Below, piece after piece: positions 43,389 to 51,629 of a stretch of 64,000 nucleotides of DNA. Source of the stretch: an uncultured Clostridium sp. (GTDB lineage: Bacteria > Bacillota > Clostridia > Clostridiales > Clostridiaceae); NCBI GenBank assembly GCA_900547475.1, contig URGW01000007.1, forward strand, positions 1 to 64,000, in the 5' to 3' direction. The translations under genes and the position numbers were made by a program. The notes under the pieces were generated by a model that was not told where the DNA came from, searched no databases, and saw only the letters and a list, made by a program, of their open reading frames with translations. Numbering within the stretch: the stretch's first letter is position 1; the number at the start of each line of letters is the position of its first letter.

Positions 43389-44765
43389 ATGAATGATATA
43401 AAATCAGTATTTAATGGGCAAAAGGAGTTTTTTAATTCAGGAGAAACAAATGATATTAATTTTAGAATAGAGATCTTAAGAAAGCTAAAACAAGTAATTA
43501 AAGTAAATGAAGATAAAATTTTAGAAGCATTAAAAAAGGATTTAGGAAAATCTAATTTTGAAAGCTATGCAACTGAAGTTGGAATTGTATATGATGAAAT
43601 TAATATGCACATAAAAAATATTAAAAAATGGGCAAAGATAGAAAAAAGAAAGTCATCGATAATATATTATCCTTCTAAGAGCTATATATATAAGGAGCCT
43701 TATGGGGTAACATTAATTATAGGGCCTTTTAACTATCCATTTCAATTAGTAATAGCTCCCTTAATTGGAGCTATTTCTGCAGGTAATACAGCTATAATAA
43801 AGCCATCAGAAAATACGAAAAATATATCATTACTATTAGAAGAAATGATTAATGAAAATTTTCAAGAAGAGTACTTGAAAGTAGTTAATCCATTAGAAGG
43901 AAAAGAAGCAGTATCATATCTATTAGATCTTCCATTTGACTATATATTTTTTACTGGTAGTGTTAAGGTAGGAAAAATAGTTATGGAAAAAGCAGCTAAA
44001 AACTTAATACCTATAACATTAGAATTAGGTGGAAAGAGCCCTTGTATAGTTGATAAAGATGCAAAATTAGAACTTGCAGCAAAAAGAATAGTTTGGGGAA
44101 AGTTTTTGAATGTAGGTCAAACCTGTGTAGCACCAGATTATCTATGTGTTCATAGAAGTATTAAAGATAAATTTCTAAAATTAATTGTTGGAGAAATTCA
44201 TAAGCAATTTGGAACAGATGTTAAAAATAGTTCAGATTATCCTAGAGTAGTTAATAGTGATTCATTAAATAGATTAAAGGAATATCTTAATGATGGACAT
44301 ATATATTATGGTGGTAATATTGATAGTACTGAATTATATATGGAGCCTACTATTTTAACTAATGTAGATGTTAATTCTAGTGTTATGACTGAAGAGGTAT
44401 TTGGACCTATATTACCAGTAATAGAATTTGATAATATACATGATATAATAAATTTTATTAATAATAGAGAAAAACCTTTAGCATTATATTATTTTTCGGA
44501 AAATAAAAAGAGTATAAATAATATTTTAAGATGCACTACATCTGGAGGGGTTACTATAAATGATACTGTAATTCATGTTGCCAATGGAAATCTACCCTTT
44601 GGTGGAGTAGGAAATAGTGGAATTGGTAGTTATCATGGCAAGGCTAGTTTTGATGCTTTTACTCATAAAAGGTCAGTAATGGAAAGAGGAACATTTGTAG
44701 AATTTAATATAAGATTTGCACCTTATAAAGAAAAAATAAATATTTTAAGGAAAGTAATGAAATAA
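43389..44765 (+). CDS. NAD(P)-dependent aldehyde dehydrogenase
   Basis: A 458-residue enzyme of the aldehyde dehydrogenase superfamily, class 3/YwdH-like, oxidising fatty or aromatic aldehydes to acids. Motifs: PYGVTLIIGPFNYPFQL, the FTGSVKVGK cofactor loop, the general base in LELGGKSPCIV, and the catalytic C246 in GQTCVAPDY; ITEEVFGPILPV-type TEEVFGPILPV follows. The C-terminal region runs RSVMERGTFVEF and ends with the IRFAPYKEK family tail. RBS AGAGGGTTAATAA. Substrate unknown. Confidence 0.92.
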   Translation: MNDIKSVFNGQKEFFNSGETNDINFRIEILRKLKQVIKVNEDKILEALKKDLGKSNFESYATEVGIVYDEINMHIKNIKKWAKIEKRKSSIIYYPSKSYIYKEPYGVTLIIGPFNYPFQLVIAPLIGAISAGNTAIIKPSENTKNISLLLEEMINENFQEEYLKVVNPLEGKEAVSYLLDLPFDYIFFTGSVKVGKIVMEKAAKNLIPITLELGGKSPCIVDKDAKLELAAKRIVWGKFLNVGQTCVAPDYLCVHRSIKDKFLKLIVGEIHKQFGTDVKNSSDYPRVVNSDSLNRLKEYLNDGHIYYGGNIDSTELYMEPTILTNVDVNSSVMTEEVFGPILPVIEFDNIHDIINFINNREKPLALYYFSENKKSINNILRCTTSGGVTINDTVIHVANGNLPFGGVGNSGIGSYHGKASFDAFTHKRSVMERGTFVEFNIRFAPYKEKINILRKVMK

Positions 44766-44774
44766 TAATATAAT

Positions 44775-44804
44775 TTCACAATTGACAAAAGGCACTCATA
44801 TAAT
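44775..44804 (+). promoter_or_regulatory. Putative promoter before manC-like gene
   Basis: TTCACA (44775-44780), 18-bp spacer, TATAAT (44799-44804). A TTGACA at 44782 is too close to this -10 to be its partner. Confidence 0.4.
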
Positions 44805-44834
44805 AAAACATAGTACTACGTGGAGTGGAATTTT

Positions 44835-45905
44835 GTGATATACGCGCTAATTTTAGCTGGAGGAAAAGGTACAAGGTTATATCCTTTATCAAGAGCAGAT
44901 CAACCTAAGCAATTTTTAAAGGTTATTAATAATAAAAGTTTTTTAGTAAATACAGTTGAAAGAATTACTCCTTTAATTAAGAAGGATAATATTTATGTGG
45001 TAACTAATAGGGATTATGTAGAAAAAATAAGAGATGAGTTATCAGATGTTAATTCTGAAAATATATTTACTGAACCAGCAAATAAAGAAACTGCTACTTG
45101 TATAGGATTATCAGCCATTAAGTTATTGAAAAAAGATAATGATGCTGTAATGGTAGTTTTACCTTCTGATCATCACATTGAAGGTCAAAAGGATTATTTA
45201 GATACACTATCAGAAGCTATTGAAATAGCTAATAGACGTAGAGGAATAGTTACAATAGGCATTACTCCAACTAGGCCTGAAACTGGTTATGGATATATTG
45301 AAATGGGGGAACGAATAGCATCTGCATCTCAAGCATATAAGATTGCAAGGTTTACTGAGAAACCTAATATGGAAGTAGCTAAGGATTTTTTATTAAAAGG
45401 AACTTATCTATGGAATTCAGGTATGTTTGTTTTTAGGGCAGATGTTATCTTAAGGGAAATTGAAAAGTATTTACCTAAGATGTATAAGTCATTAATGAAT
45501 ATCTATCAACATCTAGGAGAGGATGATGAGGAAGATGTAACTAGAGAAGAGTATGAAAACATCGATGGTATTTCTATAGATTTTGGAGTAATGCAAAGAA
45601 CAAGAAAAGCCTATGTAATAAAAGGAGCTTTTCAATGGGATGATATAGGAAGCTTTAGTGCCTTAAGTAGGTATTTAAGCGAATATAGGAACAATAAGAT
45701 AAGTAACAATGTCTATATCCAGGATTGTGAAAATTGCTCCATATTTGGAGGAGATAAAAAATTAATTATTGGTTTTGGAGTTAAGGATTTAGTCGTTGTT
45801 GATGCAGGTGATGTTATTTTGGTAATGGATAAGGATAAAGATCAGGAAATTAAGCATTTGCTTAATGATATTAATGGCAATCCTGATTTTGGAGCGTTTA
45901 TTTAA
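44835..45905 (+). CDS. Mannose-1-phosphate guanylyltransferase
   Basis: Makes GDP-mannose from mannose-1-phosphate and GTP for surface polysaccharides. 356 residues from GTG 44835 (GGAGTGG just upstream). N-terminal nucleotidyltransferase signature LAGGKGTRLYPLSR with QPKQFL, then VVLPSDHHI, RPETGYGYIE and FTEKPN; a left-handed beta-helix-like C-terminal part is short, so it is the single-domain form without phosphomannose isomerase. No glycosyltransferase genes adjoin it, so its product pathway is not visible here. Confidence 0.92.
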   Translation: MIYALILAGGKGTRLYPLSRADQPKQFLKVINNKSFLVNTVERITPLIKKDNIYVVTNRDYVEKIRDELSDVNSENIFTEPANKETATCIGLSAIKLLKKDNDAVMVVLPSDHHIEGQKDYLDTLSEAIEIANRRRGIVTIGITPTRPETGYGYIEMGERIASASQAYKIARFTEKPNMEVAKDFLLKGTYLWNSGMFVFRADVILREIEKYLPKMYKSLMNIYQHLGEDDEEDVTREEYENIDGISIDFGVMQRTRKAYVIKGAFQWDDIGSFSALSRYLSEYRNNKISNNVYIQDCENCSIFGGDKKLIIGFGVKDLVVVDAGDVILVMDKDKDQEIKHLLNDINGNPDFGAFI

Positions 45906-45914
45906 TGAAAAGAT

Positions 45915-45966
45915 AAAAGTACCAAATTGAGTTTATATTAAATTCAATTTGGTACTTTTATTTTTA
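45915..45966 (+). terminator. Terminator after the GDP-mannose pyrophosphorylase gene
   Basis: AAAAGTACCAAATTGA pairs with TCAATTTGGTACTTTT and ends in a T-run. Confidence 0.9.
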
Positions 45967-46044
45967 AATTATTGATATAAATAGTTATTACTTATGAGAA
46001 AGATTCTAAATGATAAACAATTTCATTAAATAATAAAAAAACTA

Positions 46045-46098
46045 TTGCAAATAATAAAAAAAAGAATATAATAAATCTATAATACCCCCCTGGGGGGT
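46045..46098 (+). promoter_or_regulatory. copA promoter with CsoR-type operator
   Basis: TTGCAA (46045-46050), 16-bp spacer, TATAAT (46067-46072), followed by the G/C inverted repeat ACCCCCCTGGGGGGT (46084-46098) in an otherwise A/T region. This is the form of CsoR copper-sensor sites; the regulator gene is not in the window. Confidence 0.75.
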
Positions 46099-46148
46099 GG
46101 ATAAAAATAATGGTTTAAATAAATATTTTTTATTAAAGGAGTGATATA

Positions 46149-48587
46149 GTGAATAATAAATTTAAAATAAGTGGTATGACATGCTCTGCCTGTGCTAACA
46201 GAATTGAAAAAGTAGTTAGCAAAATGGATGGTGTTAAAGATGCAAATGTTAACTTTGCAACAGAAACATTAACAGTTAATTATGATGATAAAGCAATTAC
46301 TAAATTAGACATAGAAGAAAAGGTTGAAAAAATAGGATTTAAAATACAAAAAAATATTCAATCACATAATTATAAAATAGAAGGAATGACTTGTTCAGCA
46401 TGTGCAAATAGAGTTGAAAAAGTTACAAAAAAAATGCCTGGAGTTGAAAATGCAGTAGTTAATTTTGCAACAGAAAAACTTTCAATAAGCTATGATGCAG
46501 ATGTTATAAATTTTGGAGATATAAAAGCAAAAGTTGAAAAGGTAGGATATAAATTAATAAGAGAAGATGAACAGAAATTAGAAGAAAAGAGAAAAAAGTT
46601 AGATGAAAAAGGAAAGCTATTCTGGAGATTAATACTATCATTAATATTTGCAGTACCGCTTTTAACAATAACAATGGGCCATATGGTAGGAATGCCATTA
46701 CCTAACATTATCGATCCAATGATGAACCCACTTAACTTTGCTATAATTCAATTAGTTTTAACAATACCAGTTATGATAATTGGGTATAAATTTTATTATA
46801 TTGGATATAAAAATTTATTTAAATTAAGTCCTAATATGGATTCTTTAATTGCGATAGGTACAAGTGCAGCTTTTATTTATAGTTTATATGGAACATATAA
46901 AATTTATACAGGTGATGGTTCTTATGCTATGAGTTTATATTATGAAGCTGCTGTTACAATACTTGCTTTAATAACTTTAGGTAAATATCTAGAAGCAATT
47001 TCCAAAGGAAAAACATCTCAAGCAATTAAAAAACTTATGGGATTAGCTCCGAAGACAGCTACTATTGTAAGAGATGGCAAGGAGTTAGTTATTCCTATAG
47101 ATGAAGTTGTTGTTGGAGATATAATTATAGTTAAACCAGGTGAAAAGTTACCAGTTGATGGTGAAGTTATAGAAGGGGCTACTGCAGTTGATGAAGCTAT
47201 GCTTACAGGTGAAAGTATCCCAGTTGAAAAGACAGTTGGAAGTAAGGTAATAGGAGCTAGTATTAATAAAACAGGATTTATTAAATACAAAGCTACTAAG
47301 GTTGGTAAAGATACTGCATTATCTCAAATTATTAAGTTAGTTGAAGATGCTCAAGGATCAAAAGCTCCTATTGCAAAATTAGCAGATATTATTGCATCAT
47401 ATTTTGTACCAATAGTAATTGGTCTTGCAATACTTTCTAGTATTGGATGGTTAATCGCTGGAGAAAATGGAGTATTTGCATTAACCATATTTATTTCAGT
47501 TTTAGTTATAGCTTGTCCATGCGCATTAGGATTAGCAACACCTACAGCCATTATGGTTGGAACAGGAAAAGGTGCAGAATATGGCGTTTTAATTAAAGGT
47601 GGAGAAGCTCTAGAAGTTACTCATCAAATTGATACAATTGTATTTGATAAGACTGGTACTATTACTGAAGGTAAACCAGTAGTAACTGATATTATTACTA
47701 CTACAATATCAGAAGAGGAATTATTATCTATAGCAGCAAGCAGTGAAAAAGGTTCAGAGCATCCTTTAGGTGAAGCTATAGTAAAAGGTGCAGAAGAAAG
47801 AAATATTAAATTTAAAGAGATATCTAATTTTAAAGCAATTCCAGGTCATGGAATTCAAGTTGAAATAGAAGGTAAGGTTATCTTACTTGGAAATAAAAAA
47901 TTAATGACTGAAAACTCTATTGAAATTGGAGATTTAGGTGTTAAATCAGATAAATTAGCAAATGAGGGTAAAACACCTATGTATATTGCAATAAATAATA
48001 AATTAGAAGGTATAATTGCAGTTGCAGACACAGTTAAACCAAGTAGTAAGGAAGCGATTGAAAATCTTCATAAGATGAGAATCAAAGTTGCTATGATTAC
48101 TGGAGATAATAAGAAAACTGCTGATGCTATTGCAAAACAAGTTGGAATTGATATTGTTCTAGCAGAAGTATTACCAGAGGATAAAGCAAATGAAGTTAAA
48201 AAAATTCAAGAAAAGGGTAGTAAGGTTGCTATGGTTGGTGATGGAATAAATGATGCTCCAGCACTAGCACAAGCAGATATTGGTATAGCAATTGGTACAG
48301 GTACTGATGTAGCTATTGAATCAGCAAATATAGTACTTATGAAAGGTGATTTAAAAGATGTTGCTACAGCAATTAAGTTAAGTAAAGCAACTATTAGAAA
48401 TATAAAACAAAATTTATTCTGGGCATTTGGATATAATGTTTTAGGTATTCCGGTGGCTATGGGAGTGCTTCATATATTTGGAGGGCCATTATTAAATCCA
48501 ATGATAGGAGCAGCAGCAATGAGCTTAAGTTCAGTTTCAGTTTTAGCAAATGCATTAAGATTAAGAGGATTTAATCCAAATAAATAA
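46149..48587 (+). CDS. copA: Copper-exporting P-type ATPase
   Basis: P1B-1 ATPase pumping Cu(I) out of the cytosol. 812 residues. Two N-terminal HMA domains, each with GMTCSACA (first C12/C15), then membrane spans, the TGES loop, the CPC metal site in helix 6 (C456-P457-C458), the phosphorylation site D500 in DKTGT, and HP/GDGINDAPALAQADIGIA. The start is GTG 46149 after AAGGAGTGATATA. A CsoR-type operator precedes it and a CopZ chaperone follows. Confidence 0.97.
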   Translation: MNNKFKISGMTCSACANRIEKVVSKMDGVKDANVNFATETLTVNYDDKAITKLDIEEKVEKIGFKIQKNIQSHNYKIEGMTCSACANRVEKVTKKMPGVENAVVNFATEKLSISYDADVINFGDIKAKVEKVGYKLIREDEQKLEEKRKKLDEKGKLFWRLILSLIFAVPLLTITMGHMVGMPLPNIIDPMMNPLNFAIIQLVLTIPVMIIGYKFYYIGYKNLFKLSPNMDSLIAIGTSAAFIYSLYGTYKIYTGDGSYAMSLYYEAAVTILALITLGKYLEAISKGKTSQAIKKLMGLAPKTATIVRDGKELVIPIDEVVVGDIIIVKPGEKLPVDGEVIEGATAVDEAMLTGESIPVEKTVGSKVIGASINKTGFIKYKATKVGKDTALSQIIKLVEDAQGSKAPIAKLADIIASYFVPIVIGLAILSSIGWLIAGENGVFALTIFISVLVIACPCALGLATPTAIMVGTGKGAEYGVLIKGGEALEVTHQIDTIVFDKTGTITEGKPVVTDIITTTISEEELLSIAASSEKGSEHPLGEAIVKGAEERNIKFKEISNFKAIPGHGIQVEIEGKVILLGNKKLMTENSIEIGDLGVKSDKLANEGKTPMYIAINNKLEGIIAVADTVKPSSKEAIENLHKMRIKVAMITGDNKKTADAIAKQVGIDIVLAEVLPEDKANEVKKIQEKGSKVAMVGDGINDAPALAQADIGIAIGTGTDVAIESANIVLMKGDLKDVATAIKLSKATIRNIKQNLFWAFGYNVLGIPVAMGVLHIFGGPLLNPMIGAAAMSLSSVSVLANALRLRGFNPNK

Positions 48588-48653
48588 TTATAATAGTTAT
48601 TGATAATATTAAAATAAAGAATATATTAAAACAGTTGAAAGTGAGGAGATTTT

Positions 48654-48863
48654 ATGAAAAAGAAAATATTAATTGAGGGAATGAGTTGCAAAAACTGTGT
48701 GGCTCATGTAACTGAAGCTTTAGAAGAGTTAAATGATGCAAAGGGAATAGAGGTTAATTTAGAAGGAAAGTATGCAATAGTAGAAACAAATGAATCTGAT
48801 GATTTAGTAAAAGAAAAAATTGAAGATATGGGATATGATGTAGTTAAGATAGAAAATATATAA
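48654..48863 (+). CDS. copZ: Copper chaperone, heavy-metal-associated domain protein
   Basis: A 69-residue single HMA domain with the copper-binding motif GMSCKNCVAHV (CxxC) near the N-terminus, expected to hand Cu(I) to CopA. The ferredoxin-like fold pattern (beta-alpha-beta-beta-alpha-beta) is complete. The start follows GTGAGGAGATTTT. It lies 66 bases after copA and is probably in the same transcript. Confidence 0.93.
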   Translation: MKKKILIEGMSCKNCVAHVTEALEELNDAKGIEVNLEGKYAIVETNESDDLVKEKIEDMGYDVVKIENI

Positions 48864-48866
48864 TAT

Positions 48867-48910
48867 AAAAAGAACTGGTATTTAATAAAATATCAGTTCT
48901 TTTTATATTA
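48867..48910. terminator. Bidirectional terminator between copZ and the antiporter gene
   Basis: AAAAAGAACTG-ATTT pairs with AAAT-CAGTTCTTTTT, with T-rich ends for both convergent genes. Confidence 0.85.
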
Positions 48911-48925
48911 TTATACAACAAGCTC

Positions 48926-50143
48926 TTAATTAGAAATTTCTTGATTTAATAATCTAGGGGAGGAAAGTTTTATGCCAATAGCACCAATAGGAGCAGTAAT
49001 TAATACACTTAAAATAGCAATAGCCTGCATTACTTCACCACCAGCAACACCCATTTGCAAAGGGATACCAGCTTTAGCAGACTGAACAGTTGCTTTAGGT
49101 AAATAAGCTATCACACAAAAGATTCTTTCTTTAAAGGATAAGTTAGTTCCAATTAGAGAAATAACAACTCCTATTGATCTAACAGTTAAAGATATAATAA
49201 GCATTACTATTCCTATCCATAAGTAATTTCCAACAAGAGAAGGATTTATTGCCATTCCAACAAAAGCAAATAAATAAATCTTTCCATACTTCCAAACAAC
49301 ATTTATACCATCTTGAATTTTAAGAGCTATATCATCTACAAATGCTCTTAAGAAAAATCCATAAATCATTATAGTTAATAAAGAATTAAAAATTTCTAAG
49401 CGAAAAGTATTTTCTACTAATCTAATTAATAAACAAATTATAAATGCAAAAATAACTCTTAAAGTATTAATTTTAATAAAGTTTAATAAATTTTTAGTTA
49501 AAAAGGCAAGCAACCATCCTATAAATATACTTATAAAAATAGTAATAGGAATAGAAATAAGTTCACTAGCAATAGAAATATATTCTCCATTAGTTCTGGA
49601 CATATAGATTCCTAAAAAAGTTGTAAATAATGTAATTGCAACAGTATCATCAGCAGAAGCACCAACTAAAAGCATTTGAGGAATTGCTTTGTCTTGCCCA
49701 ACTTTTCTTTTAATCAAATCAACCATTGATGGAACTAAAACAGCGGGGCTTACAGCAGCTATTATAAAACCTAAAATTGCACCTTGTATAAAAGTAAAAT
49801 TAAGAAATAATGTTGATAAAAAAGCAATTGTTAATCCTTCTAATAGTGCTGGTATTATACTTAGTAAAATAGCAGGTCTACCTATTTGCTTCATTTGTCT
49901 TAAGCTTATTCCAAGTCCACCTATAAATAATACTGTTACTAAGGCAATATCCTTGATATAAGAAGATATATCTAAAGTTGATTGAGGAACAATGTTTAAA
50001 AATGATGGTCCTATAAACATTCCAAGTAAGATCATACCTATAAGAGAAGGTAATTTTATAAACTCTACTAACTTACCACTATAATTAGCTAATATCCCTA
50101 TTAATATTAAGCTTATTATAATTATTAAAAATTTAAGTAACAT
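48926..50143 (-). CDS. CPA2-family cation:proton antiporter
   Basis: A 405-residue membrane protein of the Kef/CPA2 antiporter type with about 12 spans. Features: GKLVEFIKLPSLIGMILLGMFIGPSFLN in the first spans, the GLGISLRQM loop, and AAVSPAVLVPSMVDLIKR, then ASADDTVAITLF with the conserved acidic pair. No C-terminal RCK/TrkA-N domain. The start at 50143 follows AGGAGGATTAATT; an upstream in-frame extension overlaps the riboswitch terminator and is rejected. A fluoride riboswitch in its leader suggests a role in fluoride stress. Confidence 0.9.
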   Translation of the reverse strand: MLLKFLIIIISLILIGILANYSGKLVEFIKLPSLIGMILLGMFIGPSFLNIVPQSTLDISSYIKDIALVTVLFIGGLGISLRQMKQIGRPAILLSIIPALLEGLTIAFLSTLFLNFTFIQGAILGFIIAAVSPAVLVPSMVDLIKRKVGQDKAIPQMLLVGASADDTVAITLFTTFLGIYMSRTNGEYISIASELISIPITIFISIFIGWLLAFLTKNLLNFIKINTLRVIFAFIICLLIRLVENTFRLEIFNSLLTIMIYGFFLRAFVDDIALKIQDGINVVWKYGKIYLFAFVGMAINPSLVGNYLWIGIVMLIISLTVRSIGVVISLIGTNLSFKERIFCVIAYLPKATVQSAKAGIPLQMGVAGGEVMQAIAILSVLITAPIGAIGIKLSSPRLLNQEISN

Positions 50144-50163
50144 AATTAATCCTCCTATAATAA

Positions 50164-50224
50164 AGTAAAAATAAAAAAAGCTAATGATTTCTACAACAAA
50201 AAAGGTTGTAGAAGTCATTAGCTA
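50164..50224 (-). terminator. Terminator of the fluoride riboswitch
   Basis: On the minus strand GCTAATGACTTCTACAAC pairs with GTTGTAGAAATCATTAGC, ending in T7. Confidence 0.92.
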
Positions 50225-50274
50225 TAATAAGCGGTTTTGATAATTATCAAGGGAGAACTTCATTCCCTATATTT
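50205..50274 (-). promoter_or_regulatory. Fluoride riboswitch (crcB motif)
   Basis: Read leftward: AGGGAATGAAGTTCTCCC, then AACCGCTTATT and TAGCTAATGACTTCTAC, the conserved crcB-motif blocks with the pseudoknot region. The terminator overlaps its 3' end; fluoride binding should favour readthrough into the antiporter gene. Confidence 0.88.
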
Positions 50275-50278
50275 TTTG

Positions 50279-50307
50279 ATTGTATCATAAGCAATTATGT
50301 ATTTCAA
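50279..50307 (-). promoter_or_regulatory. Promoter of the fluoride riboswitch leader
   Basis: Minus strand TTGAAA (50302-50307), 17-bp spacer, TACAAT (50279-50284). Confidence 0.65.
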
Positions 50308-50415
50308 GAATTTTGATATTTGGAATTATATTTGAATGAATATAGCCTATATATAAGGGTAAGAATATAAAGAGTATAATTGATAAAAAAGTATGTTATT
50401 GAAAGTGAGAATAGG

Positions 50416-50946
50416 ATGAGAGAAATTTTAAAAAAGGTAGATAATACAATTTTTAGATGGATAAATATAAAATTTAGCAATAAGACTTTTGATAAGATAA
50501 TGCCAGTTATAACTTCAGCAGGGAATTTAGGAATTGTATGGATTACAATATCAGTTTTATTAATGACTAAAAAGGATTATAGGATATTAGGACAAATGAT
50601 ACTTACAGCCCTTGTAATCACTACTATTATAGGTGAGGGAATAATAAAAAACATCATAAAGAGAAAGAGACCTTTTTATGGTGATGATGATAAGGAACTT
50701 TTAATATCAAAACCAATTACATATTCATTTCCTTCAGGACATACTGCCTCATCTTTTGCTGTTGCCACTGTTTTTATTAAAACTGATAATGCAGCATCTT
50801 TAGAAATAATATTATTAGCAGGATTAATTGCTTTTTCGAGAATATATTTAGGGGTGCATTATCCTTCGGATGTCATTGGTGGTGGAATAATAGGAGTTTT
50901 ATGCGGATTAATAACAGTTATAATATTATTTGGTAAATTATATTAA
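50416..50946 (+). CDS. PAP2 family phosphatase
   Basis: A membrane phosphatase of the PAP2 (phosphatidic acid phosphatase 2) superfamily, 176 residues from ATG 50416. The three active-site motifs are present: KRKRP (motif 1), PSGHT (motif 2) and SRIYLGVHYPSDVIGG (motif 3), between five or six hydrophobic spans. Likely a lipid phosphate or undecaprenyl pyrophosphate phosphatase. A TTG at 50380 also opens the frame, but has no ribosome binding site; the start is moderately certain. A DedA gene follows closely. Confidence 0.88.
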   Translation: MREILKKVDNTIFRWINIKFSNKTFDKIMPVITSAGNLGIVWITISVLLMTKKDYRILGQMILTALVITTIIGEGIIKNIIKRKRPFYGDDDKELLISKPITYSFPSGHTASSFAVATVFIKTDNAASLEIILLAGLIAFSRIYLGVHYPSDVIGGGIIGVLCGLITVIILFGKLY

Positions 50947-50968
50947 GTTAATAGAAGGGATTATAAAA

Positions 50969-51472
50969 ATGGCAGATATAAATAATATACTTCAATACAT
51001 AAAGCAATACGGATATATTTTTTTAGCTATAATAGTTTTTTTAGAATATTTAAATTTGCCAGGTTTACCTGCAGGAATAATAATGCCAGCAGCAGGTATA
51101 TTAGTTAAATATGATGGATTAAATTTTATATATACTCTTGTAATATCAGTAATTGCAGGATTATTAGGAAGTTTTGCTTTATATTCATTAGGATATTACT
51201 GTGGGAAACCAATTTTAAACAATATACAAAATAAATTTCCAAAACTAAAAAAGGCGATAGATAAAAGTTATAAATATATGGATAGGTATGGGAATATAGG
51301 AGTTCTTATAGCTAGAGTAATACCAGTTGCTAGAACATTAATATCTTTAGTAGCAGGAACCTTTAATGTTAACTTTGTAAAATTTACTTTATATTCAGTT
51401 ATAGGAATCACTATTTGGAATTTTGCCTTTATATATGCAGGTTATGCTTTTAGTTATTTATTCTTAAAGTAA
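50969..51472 (+). CDS. DedA family membrane protein
   Basis: A 167-residue DedA (VTT domain) membrane protein. Motifs: EYLNLPGLPAGIIMPAAGIL, GLLGSFALYSLGYYCGKPIL and the R-x-x-P region RVIPVARTLISLVAGTFNV. Relatives transport or flip undecaprenyl phosphate or other lipids, which suits the neighbouring PAP2 gene. The start follows TAGAAGGGATTATAAAA; the in-frame ATG at 50930 lies within the PAP2 gene and lacks a site. Confidence 0.9.
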   Translation: MADINNILQYIKQYGYIFLAIIVFLEYLNLPGLPAGIIMPAAGILVKYDGLNFIYTLVISVIAGLLGSFALYSLGYYCGKPILNNIQNKFPKLKKAIDKSYKYMDRYGNIGVLIARVIPVARTLISLVAGTFNVNFVKFTLYSVIGITIWNFAFIYAGYAFSYLFLK

Positions 51473-51629
51473 AAATAATAGGTATTATTACAAAAATTTA
51501 TATATCAAATAGAAGGTTTTTGTGTTAAAATTGTAATAAATTAACAAAGTTTTAATATTATAATGAAAGATGCAGAAATAAAAGAATAATGTATTAACTA
51601 ATTACATGGTAATGATATGGGAGGAAAGT

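Noticed and set aside
44782..44804. TTGACA 44782 as -35 for TATAAT 44799
   Set aside because: Spacing is only 11 bases; a TTCACA at 18-bp spacing is more plausible.
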